A stretch of DNA of 58,519 nt from Comamonadaceae bacterium (GTDB taxonomy: Bacteria; Pseudomonadota; Gammaproteobacteria; Burkholderiales; Burkholderiaceae_C), in NCBI GenBank assembly GCA_947478725.1, contig CANJWZ010000026.1, positions 1-58,519 of the forward strand. Reading direction: 5' to 3'. Made by a program: the position numbers and the translations under genes. A model generated the notes under the pieces. The model was not told the DNA's origin and did not search any database. It saw only the letters and a program-made list of their open reading frames with translations. Shown here piece by piece: positions 9,450-18,164 of this stretch (positions are counted from its first letter, which is position 1; every line of letters starts with the position of its first letter).

Positions 9450-9890
9450 GTGGCAACCGTTAAGAACTGTATTGATCAAAAGTCAGCGAACGTCATCTCG
9501 CTGACATCAACCGATTCTGTGTTTGACGCTTTGGAGTTGATGAAAAACAACAAAGTTCGTTCGATCATGGTCATTGATAGCGGCGTTCTGAAGGGCATCG
9601 TCACTCAAGGCGACTGCGCCATCAAAGTGCTGTTGCCTGGCTGGAACGCAAAGCAAACCTTGCTCGCCACCATCATGACGAAAAACCCGGTCACGGTCGG
9701 TCTAGCGGATCAGTTGGATACCTGCATGAACACCATGGCATCGCGCAATCTGAGGCACTTACCGGTTGTAGAAGCAGGCAAGGTGATGGGGATGGTGTCG
9801 ATTGGCGACATTGTTAAAGACATCATTCGCCAGCAAGGCGATCAGATCAAGCAACTGGAAACCTACATCAAGGGTCACGGGGTCGCTTGA
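9450..9890 (+). CDS. CBS-domain pair protein
   Basis: A 146-residue soluble protein consisting of two CBS motifs (about 8-60 and 73-130), recognisable from VRSIMVIDSGVLKGIVTQGD and LRHLPVVEAGKVMGMVSIGD. Such stand-alone Bateman modules bind adenine nucleotides and act as energy or redox sensors, and the partner is unknown here. The GTG start at 9450 has an AACGAGG ribosome site at good spacing. The gene converges with gph, and the two coding regions overlap by 16 bp at their ends. Confidence 0.9.
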   Translation: MATVKNCIDQKSANVISLTSTDSVFDALELMKNNKVRSIMVIDSGVLKGIVTQGDCAIKVLLPGWNAKQTLLATIMTKNPVTVGLADQLDTCMNTMASRNLRHLPVVEAGKVMGMVSIGDIVKDIIRQQGDQIKQLETYIKGHGVA

Positions 9891-10621
9891 CGGCGCGTCG
9901 TTTCAGGCGGGTTAACTGCTTCCTGTGAAGTGCTTCCTGTCCGGCAAAAACTCAAGATAGTTTGCAGGGTGTCAACGTACCCGTCAGCGTCGACCTGTGT
10001 GATGGGTATACCGTGGTTATAACCATAGGTCACCAACACCACTGGGCAACCCGCCGCACGAGCGGCCATAGCATCGTTGCTTGAGTCCCCCACCATCAGG
10101 GTTTGGCCCGGCAGCGTGCCCAAGGCCTCGCAGGTTTTAAGGACAGGAAGCGCGTCGGGCTTTTTGGTGGCAAAGGAATCACCGCCAAAGACCTGACCGA
10201 AAAACCCGTCCAGCCCCTTGAGCCTGAGCAGTTCACGCGCAAAGCCGGCCGGCTTGTTGGTCAGGCAGGCCAGCGTCACACCGGCTTTTTGCAAAGTTTG
10301 CAAGCCTTCAAGCACGCCCGGATAAACCTGCGCATGCTGGCCATTGATGGCGCGGTAATGCTGCTGGTACAAACTCAAGGCATGTTCAAATTTTGCTATT
10401 TTTTCAGGAGCAGTCTGCACAAGCCTCAGTTGATCTTGGAGATGATTTATCACCGAATTGACGAGGTTTTCAGAACCCTTGCCGACCCGCAGCGCCACCA
10501 CAGACCGGTCAACTGGCGCATGTCCCAGATCTCGCAGCATTAAATTGATGGCCACGACAAAATCACCCATGGTGTCGACCATCGTGCCGTCCAGGTCAAT
10601 GATGGCTGCGTCAAGTTTCAC
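9875..10621 (-). CDS. gph: Phosphoglycolate phosphatase (HAD family)
   Basis: A 248-residue HAD hydrolase that clears 2-phosphoglycolate. It has motif I DLDGT (residues 9-13), a CLTNKPAGF segment, the conserved lysine in TKKPDALP, and the motif IV acid pair in MVGDSSNDAMAA. It sits next to rpe, 17 bp away on the same strand, a common order that links the pentose/glycolate side path with the trp genes in beta-proteobacteria. The last 16 bp overlap the CBS gene tail-to-tail. Confidence 0.9.
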   Translation of the reverse strand: MKLDAAIIDLDGTMVDTMGDFVVAINLMLRDLGHAPVDRSVVALRVGKGSENLVNSVINHLQDQLRLVQTAPEKIAKFEHALSLYQQHYRAINGQHAQVYPGVLEGLQTLQKAGVTLACLTNKPAGFARELLRLKGLDGFFGQVFGGDSFATKKPDALPVLKTCEALGTLPGQTLMVGDSSNDAMAARAAGCPVVLVTYGYNHGIPITQVDADGYVDTLQTILSFCRTGSTSQEAVNPPETTRRQATP

Positions 10622-10638
10622 GGCTCAAGCACTCTCGT

Positions 10639-11331
10639 TTACTTTGCCAACGCCACACGCATGGCATCAATGACGCCTTTGTAATCTGGCTTGCCAAAAA
10701 TGGCGCTGCCCGCCACAAAGGTGTCTGCACCTGCGGCGGCAACGCGCGCGATGTTCTCTAGCTTGATACCACCATCGACCTCCAGCCGGATCTCTTTGCC
10801 GCACGCGTCAATACGTTTGCGGGCGTCTTCAATCTTGCGCAGGGCGCTGTCGATGAAGGACTGCCCGCCAAAGCCGGGGTTGACGCTCATGATCAGAATC
10901 AGGTCAATGTCATCAATCACCCAGTCAAGCACATCCATCGGTGCAGCGGGGTTGAACACCAGACCGGCCTTGCAGCCTTTGGACTTGATGGCCTGAATGC
11001 TGCGGTGCACGTGGCCGGACGCGTCAGGGTGAAAGCTGATGATGTCTGCGCCTGCATCGGCAAAGGCGGCGGCCAGAGCATCGACCGGCTGCACCATCAG
11101 ATGCACGTCGATGGGCACGGCGCTGCCGTCTGCTTGTTTGGCGTGCGGCTTGAGCGCCTGGCAAATCATGGGGCCAAAGGTGAGGTTGGGCACGTAATGG
11201 TTGTCCATCACGTCAAAGTGAATCCAGTCCGCGCCAGCCGCAATCACGGCTTGGACTTCATCGCCCAGTCGGGCAAAGTCGGCAGACAAAATGGAAGGGG
11301 CGATGCGGTATACGGGATTTGATGAAGGCAT
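10639..11331 (-). CDS. rpe: Ribulose-phosphate 3-epimerase
   Basis: A 230-residue TIM-barrel enzyme interconverting ribulose 5-phosphate and xylulose 5-phosphate. Diagnostic motifs are [11 protein letters not shown] near the N-terminus, [16 protein letters not shown], the VHLMV strand, [13 protein letters not shown] and EVDGGI. I use the ATG at 11329-11331 ([10 protein letters not shown]), since the eight extra residues of the longer frame are not conserved. It is transcribed together with gph and diverges from apaG over 94 bp. Confidence 0.96.
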   Translation of the reverse strand: MPSSNPVYRIAPSILSADFARLGDEVQAVIAAGADWIHFDVMDNHYVPNLTFGPMICQALKPHAKQADGSAVPIDVHLMVQPVDALAAAFADAGADIISFHPDASGHVHRSIQAIKSKGCKAGLVFNPAAPMDVLDWVIDDIDLILIMSVNPGFGGQSFIDSALRKIEDARKRIDACGKEIRLEVDGGIKLENIARVAAAGADTFVAGSAIFGKPDYKGVIDAMRVALAK

Positions 11332-11425
11332 GGGCTGATTGTCGCAGCATGTCACCCCTGACGCCGGCGGCGTATAACATGGTGACTATTTATGAATTTG
11401 TGAATATCTGTTCCACTTCAACGTC

Positions 11426-11839
11426 ATGCCGCAAAACCCCAAGTACCAGTTCAGTTGCGCCGTCGTGCCGCAATACTTACCCCAACAATCGTCGCCCGAC
11501 GACAGCATTTATGGTTTTGCCTACACGGTGACCATCACCAACACCGGGCAGGTCACCGCGCAACTGATCTCGCGCCATTGGGAGATCGTGGACGCCAATG
11601 GCCATATTGAAGAAGTCAAGGGCCTGGGCGTGGTCGGCCACCAGCCGCTGCTCAAACCGGGTGAATCGTTCCAGTACAGCAGTGGCTCACGGCTGCGCAC
11701 GCCTTCGGGCGCGATGCATGGCACTTATTTTTGCGTCGCTGAAGACGGCGAACGCTTTGAGGCGCTGATTCCCATGTTTGTGCTCGAAGCCACAGGCAGC
11801 GATGGCAACAACACCCCCACGAGCCGCACGCTTCACTAA
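11426..11839 (+). CDS. apaG: ApaG domain protein
   Basis: A 137-residue protein with the fibronectin-III-like ApaG fold, shown by YTVTITNTG, ISRHWEIVDANG, GLGVVGHQPLLKPGE and GTYFCVAEDGERF. The family is linked with cobalt/magnesium homeostasis and diadenosine polyphosphate turnover, but its exact biochemical role is not settled. Length and domain are complete. It is followed by 189 bp that hold what may be a truncated recombinase remnant. Confidence 0.95.
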   Translation: MPQNPKYQFSCAVVPQYLPQQSSPDDSIYGFAYTVTITNTGQVTAQLISRHWEIVDANGHIEEVKGLGVVGHQPLLKPGESFQYSSGSRLRTPSGAMHGTYFCVAEDGERFEALIPMFVLEATGSDGNNTPTSRTLH

Positions 11840-11841
11840 GG

Positions 11842-11916
11842 GTAAAGGACCTGCGTTCGCTGCTTGCAGCCCTGGACCCGAACGCCCGCCTGGCGGCGCG
11901 CCACATCTGGCAGCTT
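11842..11916 (+). pseudogene. Possible N-terminal remnant of a site-specific recombinase-type protein
   Basis: In the apaG-thiL gap one frame reads DLRSLLAALDPNARLAARH followed by IWQL. This resembles the N-terminus of the large site-specific recombinase proteins common in beta-proteobacteria, judged from memory. The frame has no in-frame start codon and the similarity is lost after about 25 codons. I see nothing else in this gap. Confidence 0.3.
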
Positions 11917-12028
11917 TGTTGTGCCGAGATAGTCTCCGTCTTCCTTGGCATGCAGCACAGCGCTTCAGGGGAGCCCAGCTTACGGGCAGGGTTAAGGCTG
12001 GTTTTAACTGGCTGTATCCTTAGCCACC

Positions 12029-13006
12029 ATGACCGAATTTGACCTGATTGAACGCTACTTCACCCGCCCTGCCAGGCGCGCGGCCCTGGGCGTGGGCGAC
12101 GACTGCGCACTCATCAACCCGGCACCCGGCATGCAGGTGGCGATATCGAGCGACATGCTGGTCGAAGGTCGCCATTTTTTCAGTGATGTGAGCCCATACT
12201 CACTCGGTTACAAAGCACTGGCGGTAAATTTGAGTGATCTGGCGGCTTGTGGTGCCACACCGGCAGGCTTCACACTCGCGCTGGCTTTGCCGTCCATTAA
12301 CGCGGTCTGGCTGCAAGAATTCTCTCGCGGCCTGTGGGCATTGGCAGACCGCCACAGCTGTGAGCTGATTGGCGGTGACACCACACAAGGCCCCCTGAAC
12401 ATCTGCATCACCGTGTTTGGCGAAGTGCCGCGCGGGTGCGCCTTGCTGCGCTCTAGCGCACAGGTGGGGGACGATATTTACGTCAGCGGCACACTGGGCG
12501 ATGCGCGCCTGGCCCTGGCCGCGCTGCAAGGCAAACTTGAGCTGCCCGCTGACGTGTTGGCGCAGGCCAGGCTGCGACTGGAACAACCTGCGCCTAGAGT
12601 CGCGCTGGGCACAGCTCTGCGCGGCATCGCCACATCAGCCATCGACATCAGCGACGGCCTGGCCGGCGACCTGGGTCACATCCTGAAAGCATCCGGCGTA
12701 GGTGCTCAGGTCGACATTGAAGCAGCTATTCATTTAATAGCTGCTTGTGCACATATTGATTGGCCAAAAGCTCTTTTTGAACGCCAAGAGCTACTCAATA
12801 TCGTGTTTTCAGGAGGTGACGACTACGAATTGGCCTTCACAGCACCGCCAGCGGCCAGAGGTGCGGTTCAGGCCGCAGCCGTGAGAACACAGACAGCCGT
12901 CACACGAATCGGGGTGATCGAAAGCGAGCCAGGCTTGCGCTTGGTGGATGCGCAGGGTCAGCTCATCCCGGCCAGATTCACCTCGTTTGACCACTTCGCT
13001 CGCTAA
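12029..13006 (+). CDS. thiL: Thiamine-monophosphate kinase
   Basis: Phosphorylates thiamine phosphate to the diphosphate cofactor. The 325-residue protein has GVGDDCAL, DMLVEGRHF, GGDTTQG and SGGDDYELAFT in order, and the length is normal. Between the last two motifs, codons about 230-252 read through a copy of the dispersed repeat at 12725-12764, giving an atypical stretch (AAIHLIAACAHIDW) in place of the usual short linker. The reading frame stays open, so the enzyme is probably functional. The next gene is fpr on the same strand. Confidence 0.95.
   Translation: MTEFDLIERYFTRPARRAALGVGDDCALINPAPGMQVAISSDMLVEGRHFFSDVSPYSLGYKALAVNLSDLAACGATPAGFTLALALPSINAVWLQEFSRGLWALADRHSCELIGGDTTQGPLNICITVFGEVPRGCALLRSSAQVGDDIYVSGTLGDARLALAALQGKLELPADVLAQARLRLEQPAPRVALGTALRGIATSAIDISDGLAGDLGHILKASGVGAQVDIEAAIHLIAACAHIDWPKALFERQELLNIVFSGGDDYELAFTAPPAARGAVQAAAVRTQTAVTRIGVIESEPGLRLVDAQGQLIPARFTSFDHFAR
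12725..12764 (+). repeat. Dispersed short repeat captured in-frame in thiL
   Basis: GCTATTCATTTAATAGC dyad followed by TGCTTG and a tail ending TTGGC. It aligns with the copy between trpG and trpD (6730-6770), sharing the 10-mer TAGCTGCTTG and the spacing of the A/T-rich tail. A more degenerate relative may lie at 37971-37988 (GCTATATTAAAAATAGC). Confidence 0.55.
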
Positions 13007-13060
13007 GAAGCAAGCGCAGGACGTTAAACTCAGGGTTTCCCCCTTGAGATTTCCATCCCC

Positions 13061-13834
13061 ATGAGCGCTTTTAACGAAGAACGTGTGCTGTCCGTCCACC
13101 ACTGGACCGACAAATTGTTCACCTTCACCACCACACGTGACGAGTCCATGCGTTTTAGCAACGGCCACTTCACCATGATTGGCCTGAAGGTCAATGACAA
13201 GCCCCTGCTGCGCGCTTACAGCATTGTCAGCGCCAACTATGAAGACCATCTGGAGTTTTTAAGCATCAAGGTGCCTGACGGCCCTCTCACGTCACGCCTG
13301 CAGCACATCCAGGTTGGCGACACCGTCATTATTGGCAAAAAGCCCACCGGCACGCTGCTGATTGACTACCTGCTGCCCGGCAAACGCTTGTACCTGCTCT
13401 CGACTGGCACTGGCCTGGCGCCCTTCATGAGCATCATCCGCGACCCTGAAACCTATGCGGCATTTGAGCAAGTCGTGCTGGTCCACGGCGTGCGTGAAAA
13501 AGACGAGCTGGCTTACCACGACCTGGTGACCGAGCACTTGCCCCAGCACGAGTTTTTGGGCGAGATGATCGGCAAACAGCTGCTGTACTACCCCACCGTC
13601 ACGCGCGAGTCCTACCGCACCATGGGCCGCGTCACAGACCTGATGGCCAACGGCAAAATGTTTGACGACCTGAAGCTGCCCGCGCTGGACGCTGCCACTG
13701 ACCGCGTGATGATTTGCGGCAGCCCTGGCATGCTGAAAGACCTCAAAGCCATGTTGGAACAGCGCGGCTTCAACGAGGGCACAACCTCCAAGCCCGGCGA
13801 CTTTGTGATTGAACGGGCTTTCGCCGATAAGTAG
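13061..13834 (+). CDS. fpr: Ferredoxin-NADP reductase
   Basis: A 257-residue flavoprotein that exchanges electrons between NADPH and ferredoxin or flavodoxin. It has the FAD-binding RAYSIVS motif, the NADP-binding GTGLAPFMSI segment, the CGSPGM motif and a C-terminal VIERAFADK close to the usual end. The length is typical of the bacterial Fpr class. Its stop marks the end of the housekeeping block. The 187 bp that follow carry the operator and promoter of the catabolic island. Confidence 0.94.
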   Translation: MSAFNEERVLSVHHWTDKLFTFTTTRDESMRFSNGHFTMIGLKVNDKPLLRAYSIVSANYEDHLEFLSIKVPDGPLTSRLQHIQVGDTVIIGKKPTGTLLIDYLLPGKRLYLLSTGTGLAPFMSIIRDPETYAAFEQVVLVHGVREKDELAYHDLVTEHLPQHEFLGEMIGKQLLYYPTVTRESYRTMGRVTDLMANGKMFDDLKLPALDAATDRVMICGSPGMLKDLKAMLEQRGFNEGTTSKPGDFVIERAFADK

Positions 13835-13950
13835 AGCCCCCACGTTCGCTGACCTTGCCCCTGACGTGTGACCTGCTGGCACGCGGCACAGCTACTGCAG
13901 GCCACATCATTGACCAGCTAAGGGGTACGTCCATCAGGGGCAGGCTCACT

Positions 13951-13974
13951 ATTTGTTCTATTGACAGGACAATT
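13951..13974. promoter_or_regulatory. Palindromic operator upstream of the first hydrolase operon
   Basis: An inverted repeat with half-sites ATTTGTTC and GGACAATT separated by 8 bp. It is nearly the same as the site at 22659-22682 (half-sites AATTGTTC and GAACAATT, 8-bp spacer). A consensus -35, TTGACA (13961-13966), lies within it, with a weak -10 about 17 bp further on, so a bound repressor would block transcription. The GntR protein encoded at 29949-30740 is the natural candidate to bind it, which is inference. Confidence 0.65.
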
Positions 13975-14021
13975 CCCCCGTGAGACGATGCTTTCCATTC
14001 TTTTGACCTTACAAAGCCGCT

Positions 14022-14705
14022 ATGGAACAGTCTGATAAAACCGCCCGCCAATTGTTTGAACACGTCCAGGCCAACCCAACTCGCAAGCGTTTTGGTTTTG
14101 GCAAGGTGCCAGCGCTGATCAACATCGATTTGCAAAAAGCCTATACCTGTGTGGGTGAGTTTGCCACTGCTTATGAAACAGATCCCAAGCAGCTTGACTA
14201 TGTGAACCAATTGGCCGAGGTGTTTCGCGGCAAAGGTTTTCCGGTGGTTTGGACCTATGTGGCCTACATGGAGTCTGGTGAAGACTGCGGCGTTTGGGGC
14301 ACCCGAACCAACACCCCCGATTCATTGCAAAACATCAAGGTAGGCAGTCGCCGCGCCGAGTTTGACGACCGCTTGGTGATTGACCGCAAACGCGACATCA
14401 TCATCAACAAGCGCATGGCGTCTACATTTTTTGAGACCAACTTGGGCTCTGTTTTCACCCATCATGGCGTAGACACTTGCGTGATCACCGGTGGCTCTAC
14501 CTCGGGATGCGTTCGCGCCACCGTGGTCGACAGTTTGCAGCGCAGCTTCAGAACCATTGTGCCGATTGAGTGTGTGGCCGATAAACATGAGTCGCCGCAC
14601 TTTGCCAATCTTTACGACATGATGCTGAAGTACGCCGACGTGCTCAGCATTGCAGAAACCTTGGACCAGCTCAGCCGTGTGCAGGCTAAAGGCGCTGCTT
14701 CATGA
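14022..14705 (+). CDS. Isochorismatase-family amidohydrolase (N-carbamoylsarcosine/maleamate amidase-like)
   Basis: A 227-residue cysteine hydrolase with the catalytic triad Asp36 (NIDLQ), Lys130 (IINKRMAS) and Cys163. The last lies in the GGSTSGCVRATVVD motif typical of N-carbamoylsarcosine amidase and maleamate amidase rather than true isochorismatase. It probably hydrolyses a linear amide or carbamoyl group and releases ammonia. It is the first gene of an operon with 4-bp ATGA overlaps and lies next to three PuuE-like ring-opening hydrolases, which suggests it acts on their product. The substrate is not certain. Confidence 0.85.
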   Translation: MEQSDKTARQLFEHVQANPTRKRFGFGKVPALINIDLQKAYTCVGEFATAYETDPKQLDYVNQLAEVFRGKGFPVVWTYVAYMESGEDCGVWGTRTNTPDSLQNIKVGSRRAEFDDRLVIDRKRDIIINKRMASTFFETNLGSVFTHHGVDTCVITGGSTSGCVRATVVDSLQRSFRTIVPIECVADKHESPHFANLYDMMLKYADVLSIAETLDQLSRVQAKGAAS

Positions 14706-15643
14706 CCAGCAACACCCTGGCGCCCACCACCCAGCGTGACCCTGGGTTTTACGACTACCTCCCCTACAACGACAGGCCCGTCATTCAGTGGCCCAATGGC
14801 GCCAGAGTCGCGTTTTGGGTGGCCCCCAATGTGGAGTTTTACGAACTCAATCCACCGCGCAACCCAGCACGTGCCCCTTGGGCGCGACCCGCACCCGATG
14901 TACTCAATTATTCCTACCGCGACTATGGCAATCGCACCGGTTTTTGGCGCATGCTTGATGTCATGAAGCGCTGCAACATGCGCGGCAGTGTGTCGCTCAA
15001 TGTGGCCATGTGTGAGCATCACCCTGAAGTGATCAAGGCCTGTGCCGACGAGGGCTGGGAGTTTTATTCTCATGGGACCTACAACACGCGCTATCTTATG
15101 GGCATGAACGAGGCGCAAGAGCGCCAAGTGATTCAAGACTCCATCGACACCATTTACAAACACACCGGCCAAAAACTGGACGGTTGGTTGGCCCCGGCGC
15201 TCACCTACACGCCCAACACCATGGACCTGGTGGCCGACATGGGCCTGACCTATGTGTGTGACTTGTTTCACGACGACCAACCAGGCCCCGTAAAAGTAAA
15301 AAAAGGCACGCTCACCAGCTTGCCTTACTCTTTGGAAATGAACGACACCATCGTATACAACGTCAACTTGGTGTCGCCGCGCCGATATGGCGACATCATC
15401 AAACGCCAGTTCGATCGTTTGTATGAAGAAGGCGAGCAATCGGGCACGGTCATGTGCATTCCATTGCACCCCTATCTGATTGGGCAACCCTACCGCTTGG
15501 CCGCTTTTGAAGAAGCCTTGGCCTACATCACGGGCCATGAAAAAGTGTGGCTGGCCACCGGCCGAGAAATAGCGCAGTACTACAACCAGCACTACCACGC
15601 AGCGTTTACTGCCGCAGGTCAAACCGTGGGAGAAGCACCATGA
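14702..15643 (+). CDS. PuuE-like polysaccharide-deacetylase-family hydrolase, copy 1
   Basis: A 313-residue protein of the NodB-fold subfamily that includes PuuE allantoinase, not a secreted polysaccharide deacetylase: there is no signal peptide. Family marks are RDYGNRTGFWRML, EFYSHGTYNTRY, CDLFHDDQPGP, and LHPYLIGQPYR near the C-terminus. It probably opens a cyclic amide, imide or ureide in the cytoplasm. I recall that a bacterial cyclic-imide hydrolase belongs to the same family, which should be checked. It overlaps the amidohydrolase before it and copy 2 after it by 4 bp each. Confidence 0.85.
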   Translation: MTSNTLAPTTQRDPGFYDYLPYNDRPVIQWPNGARVAFWVAPNVEFYELNPPRNPARAPWARPAPDVLNYSYRDYGNRTGFWRMLDVMKRCNMRGSVSLNVAMCEHHPEVIKACADEGWEFYSHGTYNTRYLMGMNEAQERQVIQDSIDTIYKHTGQKLDGWLAPALTYTPNTMDLVADMGLTYVCDLFHDDQPGPVKVKKGTLTSLPYSLEMNDTIVYNVNLVSPRRYGDIIKRQFDRLYEEGEQSGTVMCIPLHPYLIGQPYRLAAFEEALAYITGHEKVWLATGREIAQYYNQHYHAAFTAAGQTVGEAP

Positions 15644-16590
15644 GCACGCCTGTTTCTGCCCCCAAACCCCTGCCAGACGATTACCTCGAATACCCGCTGC
15701 GCCGTTATGGCATGGACCACGACCGCTACGAATGGTCCATGTTGCCGCAGCGTAAGCAAGTCGCTTGGCCTCACAAAGCACGCATTGCTTTGTGGGTGTC
15801 GCCTGCTCTCGAGTGGTTTCCTTTGAACATGGCCGGTCTGCCGTTCAAGCCGCCGGGCGCCATGCAAACGGCGTACCCCGATTTGCGTCATTACACCTTG
15901 CGCGATTACGGCAACCGTGTTGGCATCTTTCGTATCATGAAGGCGCTGGCGCGGCACAACATTCCCGCCACAGTGGCGGTCAATGCGGCCGTGGCGGTGC
16001 GTCATCCCTCCCTTATGGCGCAGTGCCATGCGGCAGGCTGGGAAATCATGGCCAACGGCATGGACATGGACCATTTGCACCACGGTGGTTTGTCCAAAGA
16101 AGACGAGCAGAAATGGGTAGCGCAAACATTGAGCATCTTGCGTCAAGTCAGCGGCCAAGCGGTGCGCGGCTGGTTGTCGCCGGCCAAATCTGAATCGTTC
16201 AACACCTTGGACATCCTGGCTGAAGCAGGTCTTGACTATGTGTGCGACTGGGTCAACGACGACATGCCCTACCTCATGAAGACGGCCAGCAAACCGCTGG
16301 TGGCCATGCCGCATTCTGCCGACATCGATGACTACACCATCTTGGTCAACAACCATCACACCGAAAACGATTTTCGCGATCAACTGATTGATCACTTTGA
16401 TGTGTTGTACAAAGAGTCGGCCACAGAAGGTGGGCGCATCATGCCCATTTCTTTGCACCCCTGGGTCATCGGTCAGCCTTACCGAATCAAGGCTTTAGAA
16501 GAAGCCTTGGCGCACATCATGAGCCACCCCGGTGTGTGGGCCGCCACCGGGTCGCAAATTATGGATGCCTGGCAATCCCAAGCCAGCTGA
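15640..16590 (+). CDS. PuuE-like polysaccharide-deacetylase-family hydrolase, copy 2
   Basis: A 316-residue paralogue of copy 1 with RDYGNRVGIFRIM, CDWVNDDMPY and LHPWVIGQPYR conserved. The otherwise constant SHG motif is ANG here (EIMANGMDMDH), followed by an extra His-rich stretch (DHLHHGG). This probably changes the active site and hence substrate choice, or makes it a partner subunit. I set the start at ATG 15640 (MSTPVSAPK) in a 4-bp overlap with copy 1, because the longer frame overlaps it heavily. It is 21 bp before copy 3. Confidence 0.82.
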   Translation: MSTPVSAPKPLPDDYLEYPLRRYGMDHDRYEWSMLPQRKQVAWPHKARIALWVSPALEWFPLNMAGLPFKPPGAMQTAYPDLRHYTLRDYGNRVGIFRIMKALARHNIPATVAVNAAVAVRHPSLMAQCHAAGWEIMANGMDMDHLHHGGLSKEDEQKWVAQTLSILRQVSGQAVRGWLSPAKSESFNTLDILAEAGLDYVCDWVNDDMPYLMKTASKPLVAMPHSADIDDYTILVNNHHTENDFRDQLIDHFDVLYKESATEGGRIMPISLHPWVIGQPYRIKALEEALAHIMSHPGVWAATGSQIMDAWQSQAS

Positions 16591-16611
16591 CCGCCGGCCC
16601 AGCGTCTGTCT

Positions 16612-17493
16612 ATGGAAGGTCACGAGCGCATTGCCTATTCCGCGCTGCCAGAGCGTGCGCCCTTGCATTGGCCAGGCGGCGCACGGGTGGCCCTGTGGGT
16701 GGCTCCCAACATTGAGCATTACGAATATTTGCCAGAGCAAATCAGGGTTCGAAATCCATGGCCACGGGTGCCGCACCCCGATATCTTGGGCTATGGTCTG
16801 CGCGACTATGGCAACCGGGTGGGCGTGTGGCGCCTCATGGAAGTGTTTGACCAATTAGAGCTGCCCATCACGGTGTCACTGTCAATGTCGGTTCTCGACA
16901 TGTACCCCGAGATTGCCGAGGCCATGATGAAGCGGCAGTGGGAGTTCATGTCGCACGGCTTGTACAACACGCGCTATCACTGGAACATGAGCGAAGACGA
17001 AGAACGCGCCGCCATTGAAGTTTGCCAAGCCATTCATGTGCGTCACACGGGGCAGCGTTTGAAGGGGTGGTTCTCGCCTGCGGCGTCCAACACTTTGCGC
17101 ACGCCCGATTTGGTGGCAGAAACGGGTATTCAATACCTGTGCGATCTGTACCACGACGATCAGCCCACGCCTGTCAATGTGCGCCAGGGGTCTTTGACCT
17201 CTTTGCCGTATTCCATGGAAATCAATGACAGCATTGCGTGGCGACGCGGCCAGGAAGCCGATGCGTTTGCTCAAAAAATGATCGATGAGTTTGAGGTGCT
17301 TTACGCAGAAGGCGCGGTGCATGGTCGTGTGATGAACGTGGCGGTGCATCCTTTCATCATGGGGCAGCCGCATCGCATTGGCGCATTAGCCAAAGCGCTC
17401 CAATACATTCGCAGCCACGAGGGCGTTTGGTGCGCCACGGGCTCTCAAATTGTTGACTGGTATCGACAACAAACCACCAAGGAAAATCCATGA
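16612..17493 (+). CDS. PuuE-like polysaccharide-deacetylase-family hydrolase, copy 3
   Basis: A 293-residue protein with RDYGNRVGVWRLM, EFMSHGLYNTRYHW, CDLYHDDQPTP and VHPFIMGQPHR. It has the standard SHG motif and is the shortest of the three tandem copies, beginning MEGHERIAYSALPERAP. The same SALPERAP opening is found in the distant copy 4, so these two share an N-terminal arrangement. It is probably a cyclic amide/imide hydrolase like its neighbours. It overlaps the second isochorismatase-type gene by 4 bp. Confidence 0.85.
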   Translation: MEGHERIAYSALPERAPLHWPGGARVALWVAPNIEHYEYLPEQIRVRNPWPRVPHPDILGYGLRDYGNRVGVWRLMEVFDQLELPITVSLSMSVLDMYPEIAEAMMKRQWEFMSHGLYNTRYHWNMSEDEERAAIEVCQAIHVRHTGQRLKGWFSPAASNTLRTPDLVAETGIQYLCDLYHDDQPTPVNVRQGSLTSLPYSMEINDSIAWRRGQEADAFAQKMIDEFEVLYAEGAVHGRVMNVAVHPFIMGQPHRIGALAKALQYIRSHEGVWCATGSQIVDWYRQQTTKENP

Positions 17494-18164
17494 GCGCACC
17501 CAAAGACTACATCCGTGACTTCATGAGCGAGCCCGCCATCAGTGCAAAGGGGGCTGCTTTGGTGATCATTGACATGCAATATGCCACCGGCCATCGGGAC
17601 GGCGCTTTAGGCAGAACCTTGAAGGCGCAAGGCTCCAACGTAGGCGACTATCGGTTTGCGCGCATTGAGCAATCGGTACTGCCGCGCACCCTTGACTTGC
17701 GTGCGCATTTCCACCGCCTTGGCCAGCCTGTCATTCATGTCACTTTGGGCTCCGCCTTGCCAGACGCCACCGATGCACCGCGCCATATGCGCAAACTCTT
17801 GGCCAGTTGCAACAACTATGTGGGCAGCCCTGATCACCAGATTTTGGACGCGCTCACACCAGTTGCCGGTGAGCATGTGCTTCGCAAAACCACGGTGGGG
17901 GCCTTTGCATCAACGCCCATTGACAGTTTGCTTCGCGCCTTGCATGTCGATCAAATTTACATGGCTGGCGTTTCCACCAACATGTGCGTGGAGAGTACGG
18001 CTCGCGAAGCCGCTGACAGAGGTTATCAAGTCACCTTGGTCGAAGACGCATGTGGCACCACCTTTGAAGAATTGCACCAGGTCACCATTCGCAATTTTCA
18101 GCGCCTGTTTGGCCGCGTCACTTCCACCGAGCAGGCAGTGGCCGAATTGAAGGTGACTGCATGA
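17490..18164 (+). CDS. Isochorismatase-family cysteine hydrolase, second copy
   Basis: A 224-residue hydrolase with triad Asp28 (VIIDMQ), Lys133 (LRKTTVGAF) and Cys166 (VSTNMCVEST). The VSTNMCVESTAREA motif is the common form found in ureidoacrylate, biuret and other amide hydrolases of the family, unlike the GCVRATVVD type of the first gene. The two enzymes therefore probably act on different amides. It overlaps the genes on both sides by 4 bp, so production with the PuuE-like enzymes is likely to be coordinated. Confidence 0.85.
   Translation: MSAPKDYIRDFMSEPAISAKGAALVIIDMQYATGHRDGALGRTLKAQGSNVGDYRFARIEQSVLPRTLDLRAHFHRLGQPVIHVTLGSALPDATDAPRHMRKLLASCNNYVGSPDHQILDALTPVAGEHVLRKTTVGAFASTPIDSLLRALHVDQIYMAGVSTNMCVESTAREAADRGYQVTLVEDACGTTFEELHQVTIRNFQRLFGRVTSTEQAVAELKVTA

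Noticed and set aside
13856..13942. 9-bp inverted repeat TGCCCCTGA / TCAGGGGCA as island boundary repeat or terminator
   Set aside because: The arms are 69 bp apart, there is no U-run and no second copy near the other end of the island.
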